Shown in pieces: positions 25,158 through 33,884 of a DNA stretch of 64,000 nucleotides (its first letter is position 1; every line of letters starts with the position of its first letter). The stretch is from Dehalococcoidia bacterium (GTDB taxonomy: Bacteria > Chloroflexota > Dehalococcoidia > Lucifugimonadales > Australimonadaceae). A program made the position numbers and the translations under genes. Below the pieces are notes generated by a model, which saw only the letters and a program-made list of their open reading frames with translations, was not told the DNA's origin and did no database searches. The stretch lies in NCBI GenBank assembly GCA_022820645.1, contig JAJEFD010000003.1:124001-188000 (forward strand). Direction: 5' to 3'.

Positions 25158-27197
25158 TCAGCGCGCGATTGCCGACGGCGACGGCATCGCCTTGCTGAGC
25201 GCCAGCGGGGCGAGCGGGACAGCCTCGTTCAGCGGGTCCCGGCTCTTCGCCGCCTCGACGTAGCGCTCCGCGTCCTCTTCGAGCAGGAACCCTGCTGTCT
25301 GCAACTGCCGGACAGCCTCGGCCATCTGTCGCACGTAGTCCTCGTGCGAAACGTACCGCTCTGTGATGGAGCGCCGTGGGTCGCCGTTCGTCTCCCGATC
25401 GGCGCGCGTTCGAGCGAAGGGCACGAAGCTGCCTGCCAGCGAGGCGAGATCTCCTTCGGCGAAACCTGCTCTGCGCAGGTTCCATCCCGTGTGCGTGCCG
25501 ACGGGGACCATGACTTCCGGTGAACGCAGGCCGCCGAGGTCGTTGCCGTCCTCGTCCACCTGCGGCATCTGCACGGTGTACTCCTTGCCCGGCACGGGCT
25601 GCGGCGGGTGTTCGGTGACCAATCCCTGATCGAACCCCGGCCCGTAGTCGTAGAGCGGCAGGCGGCTGGGGCTTGCCGGCGTGGGGAAGCCGGGCACCTT
25701 CGGGAACGCTGCAAGCGCTTCTTCAGGACTGACCAGCGTGCCGTCTGCTCGCCGGGGCACGATGCTGGGCGGTGGCGGTGCGCCTTCGGTCACCCAGCGG
25801 TGCATCATCGTGAGAACTGCCCGCATCAGAGGCCCGTTGTTCATCACGTTGGGGCGCTGCTGCGACACATCCTCCGGGGGCGGGTTCGCACCCATGTGTT
25901 GCGCGCTCGCCAGGAAGTAGACGCGCACCGTTTCAGGGAACTCGATGTCGTCGCCTGTCCTCGGGTTCGTATGCCCAAGCGACGCGTGACGGTTCCAGTA
26001 CTCGGTGTTCGTGTGCGTATGCACGACCAGCGGATCTGACTCAGGGCGTTTCAGAACACAGTCCAGCTTGTCTGAGAAGGCGTCAGGCGCGACGGAGTAG
26101 GCGAACGGGTAACGCTCCGACGGCCACTGATGCTCCTCGTGCTGGCGCGGGTAGCGCCCGACCTGGGCGAACCGGGCGTTCGTGAACAGGCGCCCCGCGC
26201 CCGAGACGTGCGGGTAGACCGCGGCGAACACCTTCCGGCCCTCCGGGTCCGCGTTGTAGCCGTCGTAGACGAACTGGCGTATCACGCGGGCGCTCAAGGA
26301 CTGCCCGTACATGTATGCCCGCTCCAGACCCGCAACGGGGTTCGGCGCCCCGTCTGCGTCGACGGCATCGTGGAGGAGCGCTGACATGAGGTCGCGTATG
26401 CCGACGATGCCGAGCCCCATCACCCCGGAGCCGGCTGTGTCGTAGACCAACTCATAGATCCAGCCGGGCTTGAACCCGCCCTGCACGTGACAGGCCGCCG
26501 GCGACGGGCGCACCTGCAACGTGCCGCCGACCACCTCCGCCTCGGCGAACGCCCATGCGTCAGCCGGGAGCGGCACGCGAGGGTCGCGCTCGTGCTCGCG
26601 CAGCGTCATTGTTGCGTGGGACGTATCGAGGTCGAGCGCGGGGTAGGACCGGATGCTCGGCGCGCCGCTCAGCGGCATCCAAAGCACCCCTTCCTGCTCG
26701 GCGATGAACTCCTGGCGCACCTTGCCGCGGACCGGCTTCCCGTTCTCCAGCGCCTCCGGCAGATCGGTGGTGAGGAGCCCGTCTCCGGCTACGAGGTCGC
26801 CCTGCCAGCCGGACCAGACTACGGTGAAGCCCTGCCGCATCAGGAAGCCGTTGCCTGCCGCCACCATCGTCAAGGGGTCGTTGTCGGGGGGCGAGTCGTT
26901 GAACGCCCGCAGCGCAGTCTTGTTCCCGCGGTTGTTCACGTCGTACAGCAGGCATCCGTTGCCCCGTGCAAGGTCGACCGGCTTCAGGATGTCGAGGTCC
27001 GCCCTGAACTCGACGGCGCCGTTCGCGTTGCGGGGCGCAAGCGCAAGGTCAACGACGTTCGCGTTGGCGGGGTCGTTCGGGTCCAGTTCGAAGAACGCCG
27101 ATCCGGTCAGGCGTTCATAGGGCCCCGTGTCTCCGAAGGGAGCCCCCTCGGCGAAACTGACCTGCCGCTCGATGCTCAGCCGCACCCTGGTGTTCAT
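25158..27197 (-). CDS. Abhydrolase_10-type alpha/beta hydrolase domain protein
   Basis: 679 residues. The start VRLSIERQVSFAEGAPFGDTGPYERLTG, with FELDPNDPANANVVDL and LARGNGCLLYDVNNRGNK, matches the large alpha/beta hydrolase domain family (Abhydrolase_10) common in Chloroflexota and actinobacteria. The nucleophile appears to be the Ser in MYGQSLSARVIRQF (near residue 305). A signal peptide is not evident. Likely an esterase or amidase; substrate unknown. It ends 75 bp from the divergent dienelactone hydrolase start codon region and is transcribed in the same direction. Upstream is a 106-bp divergent gap shared with an MFS gene. Confidence 0.8.
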   Translation of the reverse strand: MNTRVRLSIERQVSFAEGAPFGDTGPYERLTGSAFFELDPNDPANANVVDLALAPRNANGAVEFRADLDILKPVDLARGNGCLLYDVNNRGNKTALRAFNDSPPDNDPLTMVAAGNGFLMRQGFTVVWSGWQGDLVAGDGLLTTDLPEALENGKPVRGKVRQEFIAEQEGVLWMPLSGAPSIRSYPALDLDTSHATMTLREHERDPRVPLPADAWAFAEAEVVGGTLQVRPSPAACHVQGGFKPGWIYELVYDTAGSGVMGLGIVGIRDLMSALLHDAVDADGAPNPVAGLERAYMYGQSLSARVIRQFVYDGYNADPEGRKVFAAVYPHVSGAGRLFTNARFAQVGRYPRQHEEHQWPSERYPFAYSVAPDAFSDKLDCVLKRPESDPLVVHTHTNTEYWNRHASLGHTNPRTGDDIEFPETVRVYFLASAQHMGANPPPEDVSQQRPNVMNNGPLMRAVLTMMHRWVTEGAPPPPSIVPRRADGTLVSPEEALAAFPKVPGFPTPASPSRLPLYDYGPGFDQGLVTEHPPQPVPGKEYTVQMPQVDEDGNDLGGLRSPEVMVPVGTHTGWNLRRAGFAEGDLASLAGSFVPFARTRADRETNGDPRRSITERYVSHEDYVRQMAEAVRQLQTAGFLLEEDAERYVEAAKSRDPLNEAVPLAPLALSKAMPSPSAIAR

Positions 27198-27290
27198 GCT
27201 CTTCCTCCGCTTGCGATAGCGCCAGACAGAGATTAGACGAGTCCCGGGCGTTCGTCGACGGTGGATGAACGGAGAGGCCGGCTGCGAGCG

Positions 27291-27296
27291 TACAAT
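27291..27296 (+). promoter_or_regulatory. -10 box 7 nt before the MFS gene ATG
   Basis: TACAAT is followed by seven bases and then the ATG at 27304, so the transcript would start at the initiation codon. No ribosome site lies between. This supports using the ATG at 27304 over an earlier in-frame GTG-type start at 27265. Confidence 0.5.
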
Positions 27297-27303
27297 CGCG
27301 CTT

Positions 27304-28575
27304 ATGCGGCAGAACGACGATGGGAGTCAGAGTGAAGCGCCCGCCCGCCGTGGGCTTCATCCGCAACTCCGCCTGATCCTGGGTCTGCATGTTCCGGCGA
27401 TCGCGCTGGGACTGGGGAACGGCATCGGGCTGCCCGTGCTGCCGGAGTTGACCAAGCTGTACGGGGTCAGCATCGTCCAGGCGTCGTGGGTGTTCGTCGC
27501 CTACCTCCTCGGTACCCTCGTCGCCTCGCTTCCGACCGGCATGCTCATCGACCGGATCGGCCGGCGCTGGATCCTGCTCGCGGGGCCGCTGGTCGTTGCG
27601 GTGTCCTCTCTGCTCATCGCCAAGGCCGCGTTCTCGGGCTCGTTCAACGAGTTGCTCGTGTACCGGTTCATCGCCGGAGTCGGGACGCAGATGTGGATGC
27701 AGAGCCGCATCACGGTCATCGCCGACACCGGGGCCGTACAGCAGCGTGGCAAGCAGGTCACGCAGATGTTCGGCGTGCAGCAGGTCGGCGCGCTCGCTGG
27801 CCCGCTTATCGGAGGATTCGCGGCAGTTACCTGGGGGCTGTGGTCGCCCTTCCTCATCCACGCCGTGCTGACGCTCCTGTCCATCATCCCGACCTATTTC
27901 GTGATCAAAGAGACAGCTCCGGCCGCGAAGCGTGCGGCCGACGCGGCCATGAAAGGGCCGCGTTGGGGGCTGCTGCTCAAGAACCCCATCCCCACCGTCT
28001 TCTCGATCCAATTCCTGACGAACGTCACTCGCGGCGCTGTATTCGAGGGCGGCGTGATCCTGCTGTACCCGTCCTATGCCTACGGTCTGGACCCCGCTGA
28101 ACTGGGCGTGCTGCGCAGCGCGATGGCCGTGGGGACCGTCCCCATCCTGTTCTCGACCGGATTCGTGATGGACCGGTTCGGCAGGAAGTACACGATCGTG
28201 CCCGGGCTGATATTGACGAGCCTTTCGATGGCCTCTGTGTCGGTCACTGCGTTCGCGGGGTTGTCGCTGGCCTGGTTCATCGCGAGCTTCGTGTTCGTGC
28301 ACCTCGCCATCAGCATCATCTCCGGCAATATGCAGACACTGGGCACGGACGTCGCACCGCCACAGGCGCGCGGACTCTTCTTCGGGATGTCACGACTCGT
28401 CGCACAGGGCGGTTCGACGGCCAGTCCGATGAGTTTCGGCCTGTTGTCCGGCGCGTTCGGGTTCGGGGCAGCGTTCGTGCTGCTGGCGTCGACCGCGTTT
28501 GCCGCCGCCATCGTCGTGGTGTTCTTCCTGGAGGAGACCCTCAGGAAGCCGGACAAGACCGCGGGCGACGGCTGA
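27304..28575 (+). CDS. MFS transporter
   Basis: About 423 residues (436 if the earlier start at 27265 is used), 12 predicted membrane segments. After helix 2 it has the conserved MFS loop GMLIDRIGRRWIL, and in the second half FVMDRFGRKYTIV, the repeated motif A of drug/organic-acid carriers. It lies divergently to the Abhydrolase_10 gene and convergently to a D-aminoacylase-type gene, so it may import or export their substrates. Specificity unknown. Confidence 0.88.
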   Translation: MRQNDDGSQSEAPARRGLHPQLRLILGLHVPAIALGLGNGIGLPVLPELTKLYGVSIVQASWVFVAYLLGTLVASLPTGMLIDRIGRRWILLAGPLVVAVSSLLIAKAAFSGSFNELLVYRFIAGVGTQMWMQSRITVIADTGAVQQRGKQVTQMFGVQQVGALAGPLIGGFAAVTWGLWSPFLIHAVLTLLSIIPTYFVIKETAPAAKRAADAAMKGPRWGLLLKNPIPTVFSIQFLTNVTRGAVFEGGVILLYPSYAYGLDPAELGVLRSAMAVGTVPILFSTGFVMDRFGRKYTIVPGLILTSLSMASVSVTAFAGLSLAWFIASFVFVHLAISIISGNMQTLGTDVAPPQARGLFFGMSRLVAQGGSTASPMSFGLLSGAFGFGAAFVLLASTAFAAAIVVVFFLEETLRKPDKTAGDG

Positions 28576-28581
28576 TAACGC

Positions 28582-30228
28582 CTAGCGCCCGTAGGCGCTG
28601 CTGCGCAGCAGGCGTCCGGGGAGGGCCCCGGTGTGCTCGCCGGCTTCTATCAGCACCTCGCCGTTGACGATGGTGCATGCGACGCCTTCGCTAGGGCGGC
28701 GCATCCGCACCGCGTCTCCAGGGTAGTCCGCGACCTCTTCGAGTTCCCCTGCACCGATGGTGTCCGGGTCGAATACCGTCAGGTCCCCGGCCAACCCCGG
28801 CCTGATGAGGCCCCTGTCGTGCAGGCCGAACGCACTTGCTCCCATGAAGGTGAGCTTCCGCACGGCCTCTTCCAGGGAGAGCGCCTGCTGTCCCCGCACC
28901 CAGAACGACAGCAGGAAGGTCGAGAAGTGGCTATCGCAACGGCGGGTGACGTGCGCGCCGCCGTCAGAGAGTCCGGGCAGCACGAACGGGTCTGCGAGCA
29001 CCTCTGCCATCGCCGACGTGCTCACGTCGGAGCGGAAGTAGAAGAGCGTCTTGAGATCCTCCTCAAGGGCAAGGTCGAGGAATGCGTCGAGCGGGTCCTT
29101 GCCCAACTCCCGCGCGATGTCGCTTACGCTCCGCTCCACGTAGGCACGGTGCTCGTCCTGGGCGACCCTGGCCACGTGCAGCAGGTCCCAGCGCACTTGG
29201 GAGGAACCGGGGTTCCGCTTGTCCGGCGCATCGGCGTCAGCCCTGAGTCCGGCGCGCACGGCGGGGTCGCGGAACGCTGCCCGCTTCTCCTCGGGGGAAC
29301 TGCTCATCACGGGCAACCAGTGCGGAAAGCCGTCGAAACTTCCCACAGTGAGCAGGGTCCAGCGTGCCGTGTTCTCCATGAAGGGCGACACCATCGCATA
29401 CATCCGTGCGTCGTTCCGCACGGAGCCTGCGCGTCCCGCCAGGCTGGAGATCACCGGGCGTCCCGTCGCCCGGGCAGTCCGCGAGAGCAGGCCCTCCGAC
29501 AGTTCGATGCGTTCAGAGTCCCCGAACTGGATGGAACCGGCCCCCACCTCCGCGAGCGCTCCGGCCACAGCGAGGAACTCGTCAGGCGGTGCGGCGTTCG
29601 CGGGCAGCAGACGATTCTCGAGGTCCATGTGACGCAGGTTGCGCTCCGAGGATAGACCGAGCGCTCCCGCGCGGATGCCTTCACGGACGATCTCCTTCAT
29701 CTGCTCGATCTGTTCGGGAGTCGCGACAGCCGAGTAGGCCGCTTCGCCCATCACGTGCCGCCGCACCGCTGAGAAGCCGATGAGCGAACCAACGTTCACG
29801 CCAAGCTCGCGGTCGATGGTCTCCAAGTACTGGGGCACCGATTCCCACGACCACTCGACCCCGGCCTGCAGCGACTCGACCGGTATGGCCTCGACACGCG
29901 AGAGCATCGAGACGAGGTCGGCGCGCTCCTCCGGCCTTGCCGGAGCGAGCCCCAGCGAGCAGTTGCCGTTGATGACGGTCGTGGCCCCGTGATAGCAGGC
30001 GAACGTGCAGAGCGGGTCCCACAGCACCTGCGCGTCGTAGTGGCAGTGGTTGTCGATGAAGCCGGGGGCGATGACCTGCCCCTGCACGTCGATGACCCGC
30101 TTCGCGGACGAACCGAGCCTGCCCGTCTCCGCGATGCGCCCGTCCACGACGGCGACGTCTCCCTCGTAGGACGGTCCGCCGGTGCCGTCTACGATGCGGC
30201 CGTTCTTGAGCAACAGGTCGTAACTCAT
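28582..30228 (-). CDS. N-acyl-D-amino-acid deacylase family amidohydrolase
   Basis: 548 residues. Starts MSYDLLLKNGRIVDGTGGP, then VIAPGFIDNHCHYDAQVLWDP (metal-binding HxH motif near residue 66), the GNCSLGLAP loop with the bridging Cys near residue 98, and late LSDGGAHV with the catalytic Asp. This is the composite-domain amidohydrolase architecture of D-aminoacylases and D-hydantoinase relatives. The start at 30226-30228 is behind AGGAGG; the frame extends upstream into the next gene without support. It is 11 bp after an amidohydrolase-2 gene and so forms an operon driven from the promoter at 31373-31401. Confidence 0.88.
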   Translation of the reverse strand: MSYDLLLKNGRIVDGTGGPSYEGDVAVVDGRIAETGRLGSSAKRVIDVQGQVIAPGFIDNHCHYDAQVLWDPLCTFACYHGATTVINGNCSLGLAPARPEERADLVSMLSRVEAIPVESLQAGVEWSWESVPQYLETIDRELGVNVGSLIGFSAVRRHVMGEAAYSAVATPEQIEQMKEIVREGIRAGALGLSSERNLRHMDLENRLLPANAAPPDEFLAVAGALAEVGAGSIQFGDSERIELSEGLLSRTARATGRPVISSLAGRAGSVRNDARMYAMVSPFMENTARWTLLTVGSFDGFPHWLPVMSSSPEEKRAAFRDPAVRAGLRADADAPDKRNPGSSQVRWDLLHVARVAQDEHRAYVERSVSDIARELGKDPLDAFLDLALEEDLKTLFYFRSDVSTSAMAEVLADPFVLPGLSDGGAHVTRRCDSHFSTFLLSFWVRGQQALSLEEAVRKLTFMGASAFGLHDRGLIRPGLAGDLTVFDPDTIGAGELEEVADYPGDAVRMRRPSEGVACTIVNGEVLIEAGEHTGALPGRLLRSSAYGR

Positions 30229-30239
30229 CGTCGTCCTCC

Positions 30240-31292
30240 TCAGAGCGCTTCGGGGACCGGTATGTCGTACAGGCGGCAGACGTTGGTGCTGAGTACCTTC
30301 GTGCGTGTTTCCGCATCCAGGTGCCCCAGGTGCTCGGCGATGACCTTGCGCGAGTTCGGCCAGGTGGAGTTTGCGTGCGGGTAGTCGTTGGACCACATGC
30401 AGGCGTCTGCGCCCCAGCTCGACAGGTAGCGCGTGCCGATGGCGTCGTTGAAGAACGTCGCGTATATCTGGTCGGCCAGGTACTCGTCCGGCATCTTGTC
30501 CGGCGCGGGGCCCGGCTCGTGGTGCCGGTGCCTGCCCAGGTAGTAGCCCCACTGCTGCAGCGTGAACGGGATCCAGCCTATCTCGTTCTCCACGAGCACG
30601 ATCTTGAGGTTGGGGAAGCGGTCCAGCGCCTGGTAGAAGATGATGTCGAAGAGGCTGTTCATCACCTCCCCGATCTTGAGGTTCACGCTGGCGCGGTAGT
30701 GTTCGGTGCCGCCACGCCGCCGCTGCATGTAGCCGTGCCCCGTGAGGATGTGCAGGCTCACGGGCATCTGCAGGTCCTGGGCTGCGGCCCAGAACGGGTC
30801 GTACCGGTCCGACGAGAACGGCATGTCCTCTGGCGGGTTCTGCCAGATCATGGCGCCCCGCAGTCCCGCGTTCCTGCAACGCTCCAGCTCGGCAACCGCG
30901 TGATCGACGTCATACAGCGAGATGAGCCCGATCCCGAACAGGCGGTCGGGGCTCACCGCGCAGTACTCGATCAGCCAGTCGTTGAAGGCGCGGACGCACG
31001 CCTCCTGCAGCGGTACGTCCTCGATGCGGAAGAGCGTCATGCCGCGCGTCGCGTAGAGCACCTCGAGGCTGACGCCGTCGACGGCCATCTCCTTCAACCG
31101 CTCGTTCGGGTCCCAGCCGCCGGGCTTGGCCTGCTCGGAGACCGTGTCGGGGAAGGTTGGCGCCTGGTCCCGCAGCCCCTTGGGCAGGCGCGTCGCCCAC
31201 AGATCGCCCGGCTCCATGACGTGGGAGTCGGAGGAGATCAGCAGTTCGTCGACGGCCCCTTCCGTACCTGCGCTCGCGATCGTGGTGGTCAT
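30240..31292 (-). CDS. Amidohydrolase-2 family (ACMSD-like) protein, copy 1
   Basis: 350-residue TIM-barrel metal-dependent hydrolase or decarboxylase. LISSDSHVMEPGDLW near residue 17 is the DxHxxEP entry motif of this subfamily, VSLHILTGHG carries the mid-barrel His, and SNDYPHANSTWP near residue 305 the C-terminal catalytic Asp-His region. Members include ACMSD and gamma-resorcylate decarboxylases, but many are uncharacterised. Start at the ATG 31290-31292 behind GAGAGGAG. First gene of a two-gene unit with the D-aminoacylase gene. Two related genes lie at 36757 and 37962. Confidence 0.85.
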   Translation of the reverse strand: MTTTIASAGTEGAVDELLISSDSHVMEPGDLWATRLPKGLRDQAPTFPDTVSEQAKPGGWDPNERLKEMAVDGVSLEVLYATRGMTLFRIEDVPLQEACVRAFNDWLIEYCAVSPDRLFGIGLISLYDVDHAVAELERCRNAGLRGAMIWQNPPEDMPFSSDRYDPFWAAAQDLQMPVSLHILTGHGYMQRRRGGTEHYRASVNLKIGEVMNSLFDIIFYQALDRFPNLKIVLVENEIGWIPFTLQQWGYYLGRHRHHEPGPAPDKMPDEYLADQIYATFFNDAIGTRYLSSWGADACMWSNDYPHANSTWPNSRKVIAEHLGHLDAETRTKVLSTNVCRLYDIPVPEAL

Positions 31293-31372
31293 GGCCGCTC
31301 CTCTCCCCTGCGTATGCACGCCTCCCCAGGCATTCAGTAGAAGGAGCACGGCCTGGAGGCGCGCTTACCGGC

Positions 31373-31401
31373 ACTTAACCACCGCGTCGAGCGGCTGTCA
31401 A
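31373..31401 (-). promoter_or_regulatory. Promoter of amidohydrolase / D-aminoacylase unit
   Basis: Minus strand: -35 TTGACA (31401-31396), 17-nt spacer, -10 TTAAGT (31378-31373). The spacer's ends (GCCG near the -35 and GGTGG before the -10) match the promoter at 33821-33849 almost exactly. The two are likely controlled together. An untranslated leader of about 75 nt would precede the ATG. Confidence 0.72.
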
Positions 31402-31413
31402 CGAGCGACAGAC

Positions 31414-31740
31414 CTACGTCCTCCGCCACGGATTAGGGTCGCCACCCTGTGTGCGGAACCAATGAGCGACGCGGTCCCAGTAGAGTTCGGGGTCTACCCT
31501 GAGCACGTCGCCGTCATCCGACCGTGCGATCACGAGCCTGCCCCATTCCTGGGGGTCCCGCCGACCGTCGTCGACGATGCTCCGCCTGCCGTGCGTGTCG
31601 AGGCTGGCCATCAGGTTGAGGAAATCGGACAGCAGCGCTTTGTCGACTTCCCAGACCTCCAGCGCGGTGGCGCCCTCCTCGTCTACGGTGAGGAGGGCGT
31701 CTTCGTCGTTCCGGTATCGCCACTCGATACGCATCGGCAC
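31414..31740 (-). CDS. Small protein linked to Rieske dioxygenase genes, unknown
   Basis: 108 residues, starting at a GTG (31738-31740) placed 5 nt after AGGAAGAGC; an ATG two codons later is possible. No family is recognised. The sequence is acidic with many Trp and Asp residues (RIEWRYRNDEDALL, GRLVIARSDDGDVLRVDPELYWDRVAHWF) and no Cys or membrane segment. It lies 7 bp after the dioxygenase beta subunit gene, in the same operon. Its role may be as an accessory to the oxygenase, but this rests only on position. Confidence 0.6.
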   Translation of the reverse strand: MPMRIEWRYRNDEDALLTVDEEGATALEVWEVDKALLSDFLNLMASLDTHGRRSIVDDGRRDPQEWGRLVIARSDDGDVLRVDPELYWDRVAHWFRTQGGDPNPWRRT

Positions 31741-31747
31741 GCTCTTC

Positions 31748-32293
31748 CTAGAAGAAGGTGTTGACCACCTTCGGTAGGAGCACGTTCTGGTCCAGGATGA
31801 TGTCGCGTTTGGCGATCTTGAAGGCTGTGCCGGGATCGCGCCGTAGCGTGTCGTACCGCCTGCCGACGAACAGGTTCACCTCGTCCTGGAGGCGGTTCTG
31901 GTAGCAGAAGAACTTGCTGCTCACTCTCGCCTCGTCGCCGTTCACTTCAAGCAGGAGGACGTTGGAGATGATGTGCTCGAACCGCGAAACCGGCTCCTCC
32001 GCCCAGTGCACGCCGGTGTTGATCTGCCGGACCCTGCCGGTCAGGATGTCCTTGCCCTCGTCGAAGTAGGAGATCTCCGACTCGGGGTCGCTGTACTCCA
32101 GGTCCCAGTCGCCGAACTTGATGTTCCTGCGGATGGGCATCCAGTAGTGGATGTCCTCTGCCAGCAGGTCGAGCCATTCCGTGAGCCTGCGCTCGTCCAG
32201 GAGCAGCGCCTCCCAGTAGAGGAACTGTTCGATGTCCTTCAGCAGGACGACCCGGTCCATTGCTTCCAGACTCGCGTTGGCGCGTTCCGTCAT
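31748..32293 (-). CDS. Aromatic-ring-hydroxylating dioxygenase beta subunit
   Basis: 181 residues of the SnoaL-like cone fold used by beta subunits of Rieske dioxygenases. It has an N-terminal EQFLYWEALLLDERRLTEWLDLLAEDIHYWMP-like segment, characteristic of the family (shown here in shorter form: FLYWEALLLDERRL), plus a C-terminal AKRDIILDQNVL. It shapes the alpha3beta3 hexamer and has no cofactor of its own. Start is the ATG at 32291-32293 behind AAGGAG. It follows the alpha subunit gene by about 50 bp. Confidence 0.9.
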   Translation of the reverse strand: MTERANASLEAMDRVVLLKDIEQFLYWEALLLDERRLTEWLDLLAEDIHYWMPIRRNIKFGDWDLEYSDPESEISYFDEGKDILTGRVRQINTGVHWAEEPVSRFEHIISNVLLLEVNGDEARVSSKFFCYQNRLQDEVNLFVGRRYDTLRRDPGTAFKIAKRDIILDQNVLLPKVVNTFF

Positions 32294-32343
32294 GCCCGGA
32301 CTCCTTCGTGTCCTCTGCTCCTCGATGAGTGGGCGCGCAACCC

Positions 32344-33744
32344 CTACCAGATGCGGTGCGACTTCGCCCTGTTCACCGGGTAGAGATCGTCCCAACTCGA
32401 CGCCTCCATGAAGGCGAGCCACCTGCTGAAGCGGGCGCGGTGCGCCTCTTCGGTGTGCGACCCGTTGAAGACGACACCGGGGTACTTGTCGGTCTCAAAC
32501 CCGCGGCCCAGCCCGTTAGCGAAGTAGTAGTTCCGCTTGCGCGCCCTCGCGCCCTGGCTGGCGGAGAAGACGTAGTTCCAGTTTTCCATATCGTCGGACT
32601 CGGTTGCGCCGGTCGGTCCGTTGTACCGCATCACGTAGTGGCGAACCGCGTCCTTGACGTGCTTGGGTGCTTCCTTGTCGACGCCGAACAGGCTCCACCG
32701 CTCGACGACTCCGACGGTGTGGGGGTGCCACCAGCGCCACCGCCAGCTGTCCATGATGAAGTTGGGGAACACGCAGAAGTGTCCTCCCTCGTGGCCGTGT
32801 GGAGGCAGTATCCGGCCGGCGTACTTCTTCGCCTTGCGCTCGTGGGCCTCGCGGAAGTACTCGTCGACACCGGCCTCCAGCCAGGTGTCCACGTACTCCG
32901 GCACGCCGGGCTGCCTGTAGTCGCTCCAGTTGCCCCCGTGACCGAGGTTGTGATCGCCCACTGCGTACCGGTCGGCGGGGAAGGCCGCACGCCGCTTGCC
33001 GCGGTCGCCGCCCGACATGGTTCCGCGGTCAGGCCCGATGGCGGCTGCGTTCACCGAGCGGTGCGTCATCGCAGCGTGGGTCAGGTCTGTCGACGATGAG
33101 AATGCCGGCACCTTCCAGTTCGTCGGCAGGCGCCATTTCTGGAACGGCGTGAAGACCTCTATGCCTGCGTCCGTTCCGTCGCTCGCCTCGCAGTCGTACC
33201 GGATGCCGTCGGCGAAGGGCCCAACGTAGTCCTCGAACGAAGGCGCCCCGGGGTCCCAGGTGGCCCACAACGACCCGTAATAGTTCTTGAACTGCGCTAC
33301 GGGCGTGAGCCCCCACTGCTCGCGGTCGAGATCGCCGGCGTAGGCGTAGGGAGCATACTGGTAAGCCGCTCCCACCAGGGCGCCGGTGCAGTCGTACGTC
33401 CAGGCGTGGAACGGGCAGGTGAAGACGAGAGCGTTGCCCTGGTCGTACCGGCAGACCTTCATGCCCCGGTGAGCGCACGAGTTGAGGAAGGCGCGTATCT
33501 GGTTGTCCTTGCGGCCACGCACCACGAGCACTTCCTCCGTGCCCATCCGCGTCACGATGAAGTCGCCCGGATTCGGCACCTGGCTCTCGTGGCCCAGGAA
33601 CAGCCAGCACCGGTTGAATATCTGCTCCTGCTCCTGCTCGAAGATATCCTCGTTGACGTACAACTCCCGGCTCACCGTGCCCTGCTCGGTATCGATGAGC
33701 GATCGAAGAGACCGGTCCCCGCGTGCCGTGATGAGATTCGCCAT
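32344..33744 (-). CDS. Aromatic-ring-hydroxylating dioxygenase alpha subunit (Rieske)
   Basis: 466 residues. The N-terminal Rieske domain shows CAHRGMKVCRYDQG followed by CPFHAW (the CxH...CxxH ligands, about residues 89-110), binding a [2Fe-2S] cluster. The C-terminal catalytic domain should hold mononuclear iron (2-His-1-carboxylate); the HAAMTHRSVNAAA and nearby Asp segments match. It would add O2 to an aromatic ring together with the beta subunit; ferredoxin and reductase genes are not adjacent. The promoter at 33821-33849 lies upstream. Substrate unknown. Confidence 0.92.
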   Translation of the reverse strand: MANLITARGDRSLRSLIDTEQGTVSRELYVNEDIFEQEQEQIFNRCWLFLGHESQVPNPGDFIVTRMGTEEVLVVRGRKDNQIRAFLNSCAHRGMKVCRYDQGNALVFTCPFHAWTYDCTGALVGAAYQYAPYAYAGDLDREQWGLTPVAQFKNYYGSLWATWDPGAPSFEDYVGPFADGIRYDCEASDGTDAGIEVFTPFQKWRLPTNWKVPAFSSSTDLTHAAMTHRSVNAAAIGPDRGTMSGGDRGKRRAAFPADRYAVGDHNLGHGGNWSDYRQPGVPEYVDTWLEAGVDEYFREAHERKAKKYAGRILPPHGHEGGHFCVFPNFIMDSWRWRWWHPHTVGVVERWSLFGVDKEAPKHVKDAVRHYVMRYNGPTGATESDDMENWNYVFSASQGARARKRNYYFANGLGRGFETDKYPGVVFNGSHTEEAHRARFSRWLAFMEASSWDDLYPVNRAKSHRIW

Positions 33745-33820
33745 GGCGTTTCTTCCTCTCTACTTGTGCGTGGTGCGGGAGGGATGCCCGGAGGAGTGCC
33801 GCAGATGTCCTGATAGTGGG

Positions 33821-33849
33821 ACTTAACCACCAGGCGTACCGGCTGTCAA
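33821..33849 (-). promoter_or_regulatory. Promoter of the Rieske dioxygenase operon
   Basis: Minus strand: -35 TTGACA (33849-33844), 17-nt spacer, -10 TTAAGT (33826-33821). The spacer begins GCCGG and ends GGTGG, matching the promoter at 31373-31401. The shared text runs through both boxes and beyond, so a common regulator is plausible. Confidence 0.75.
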
Positions 33850-33884
33850 TGAGCAACCGGAGGGGGATGGCTCAGTTCGGCTGG

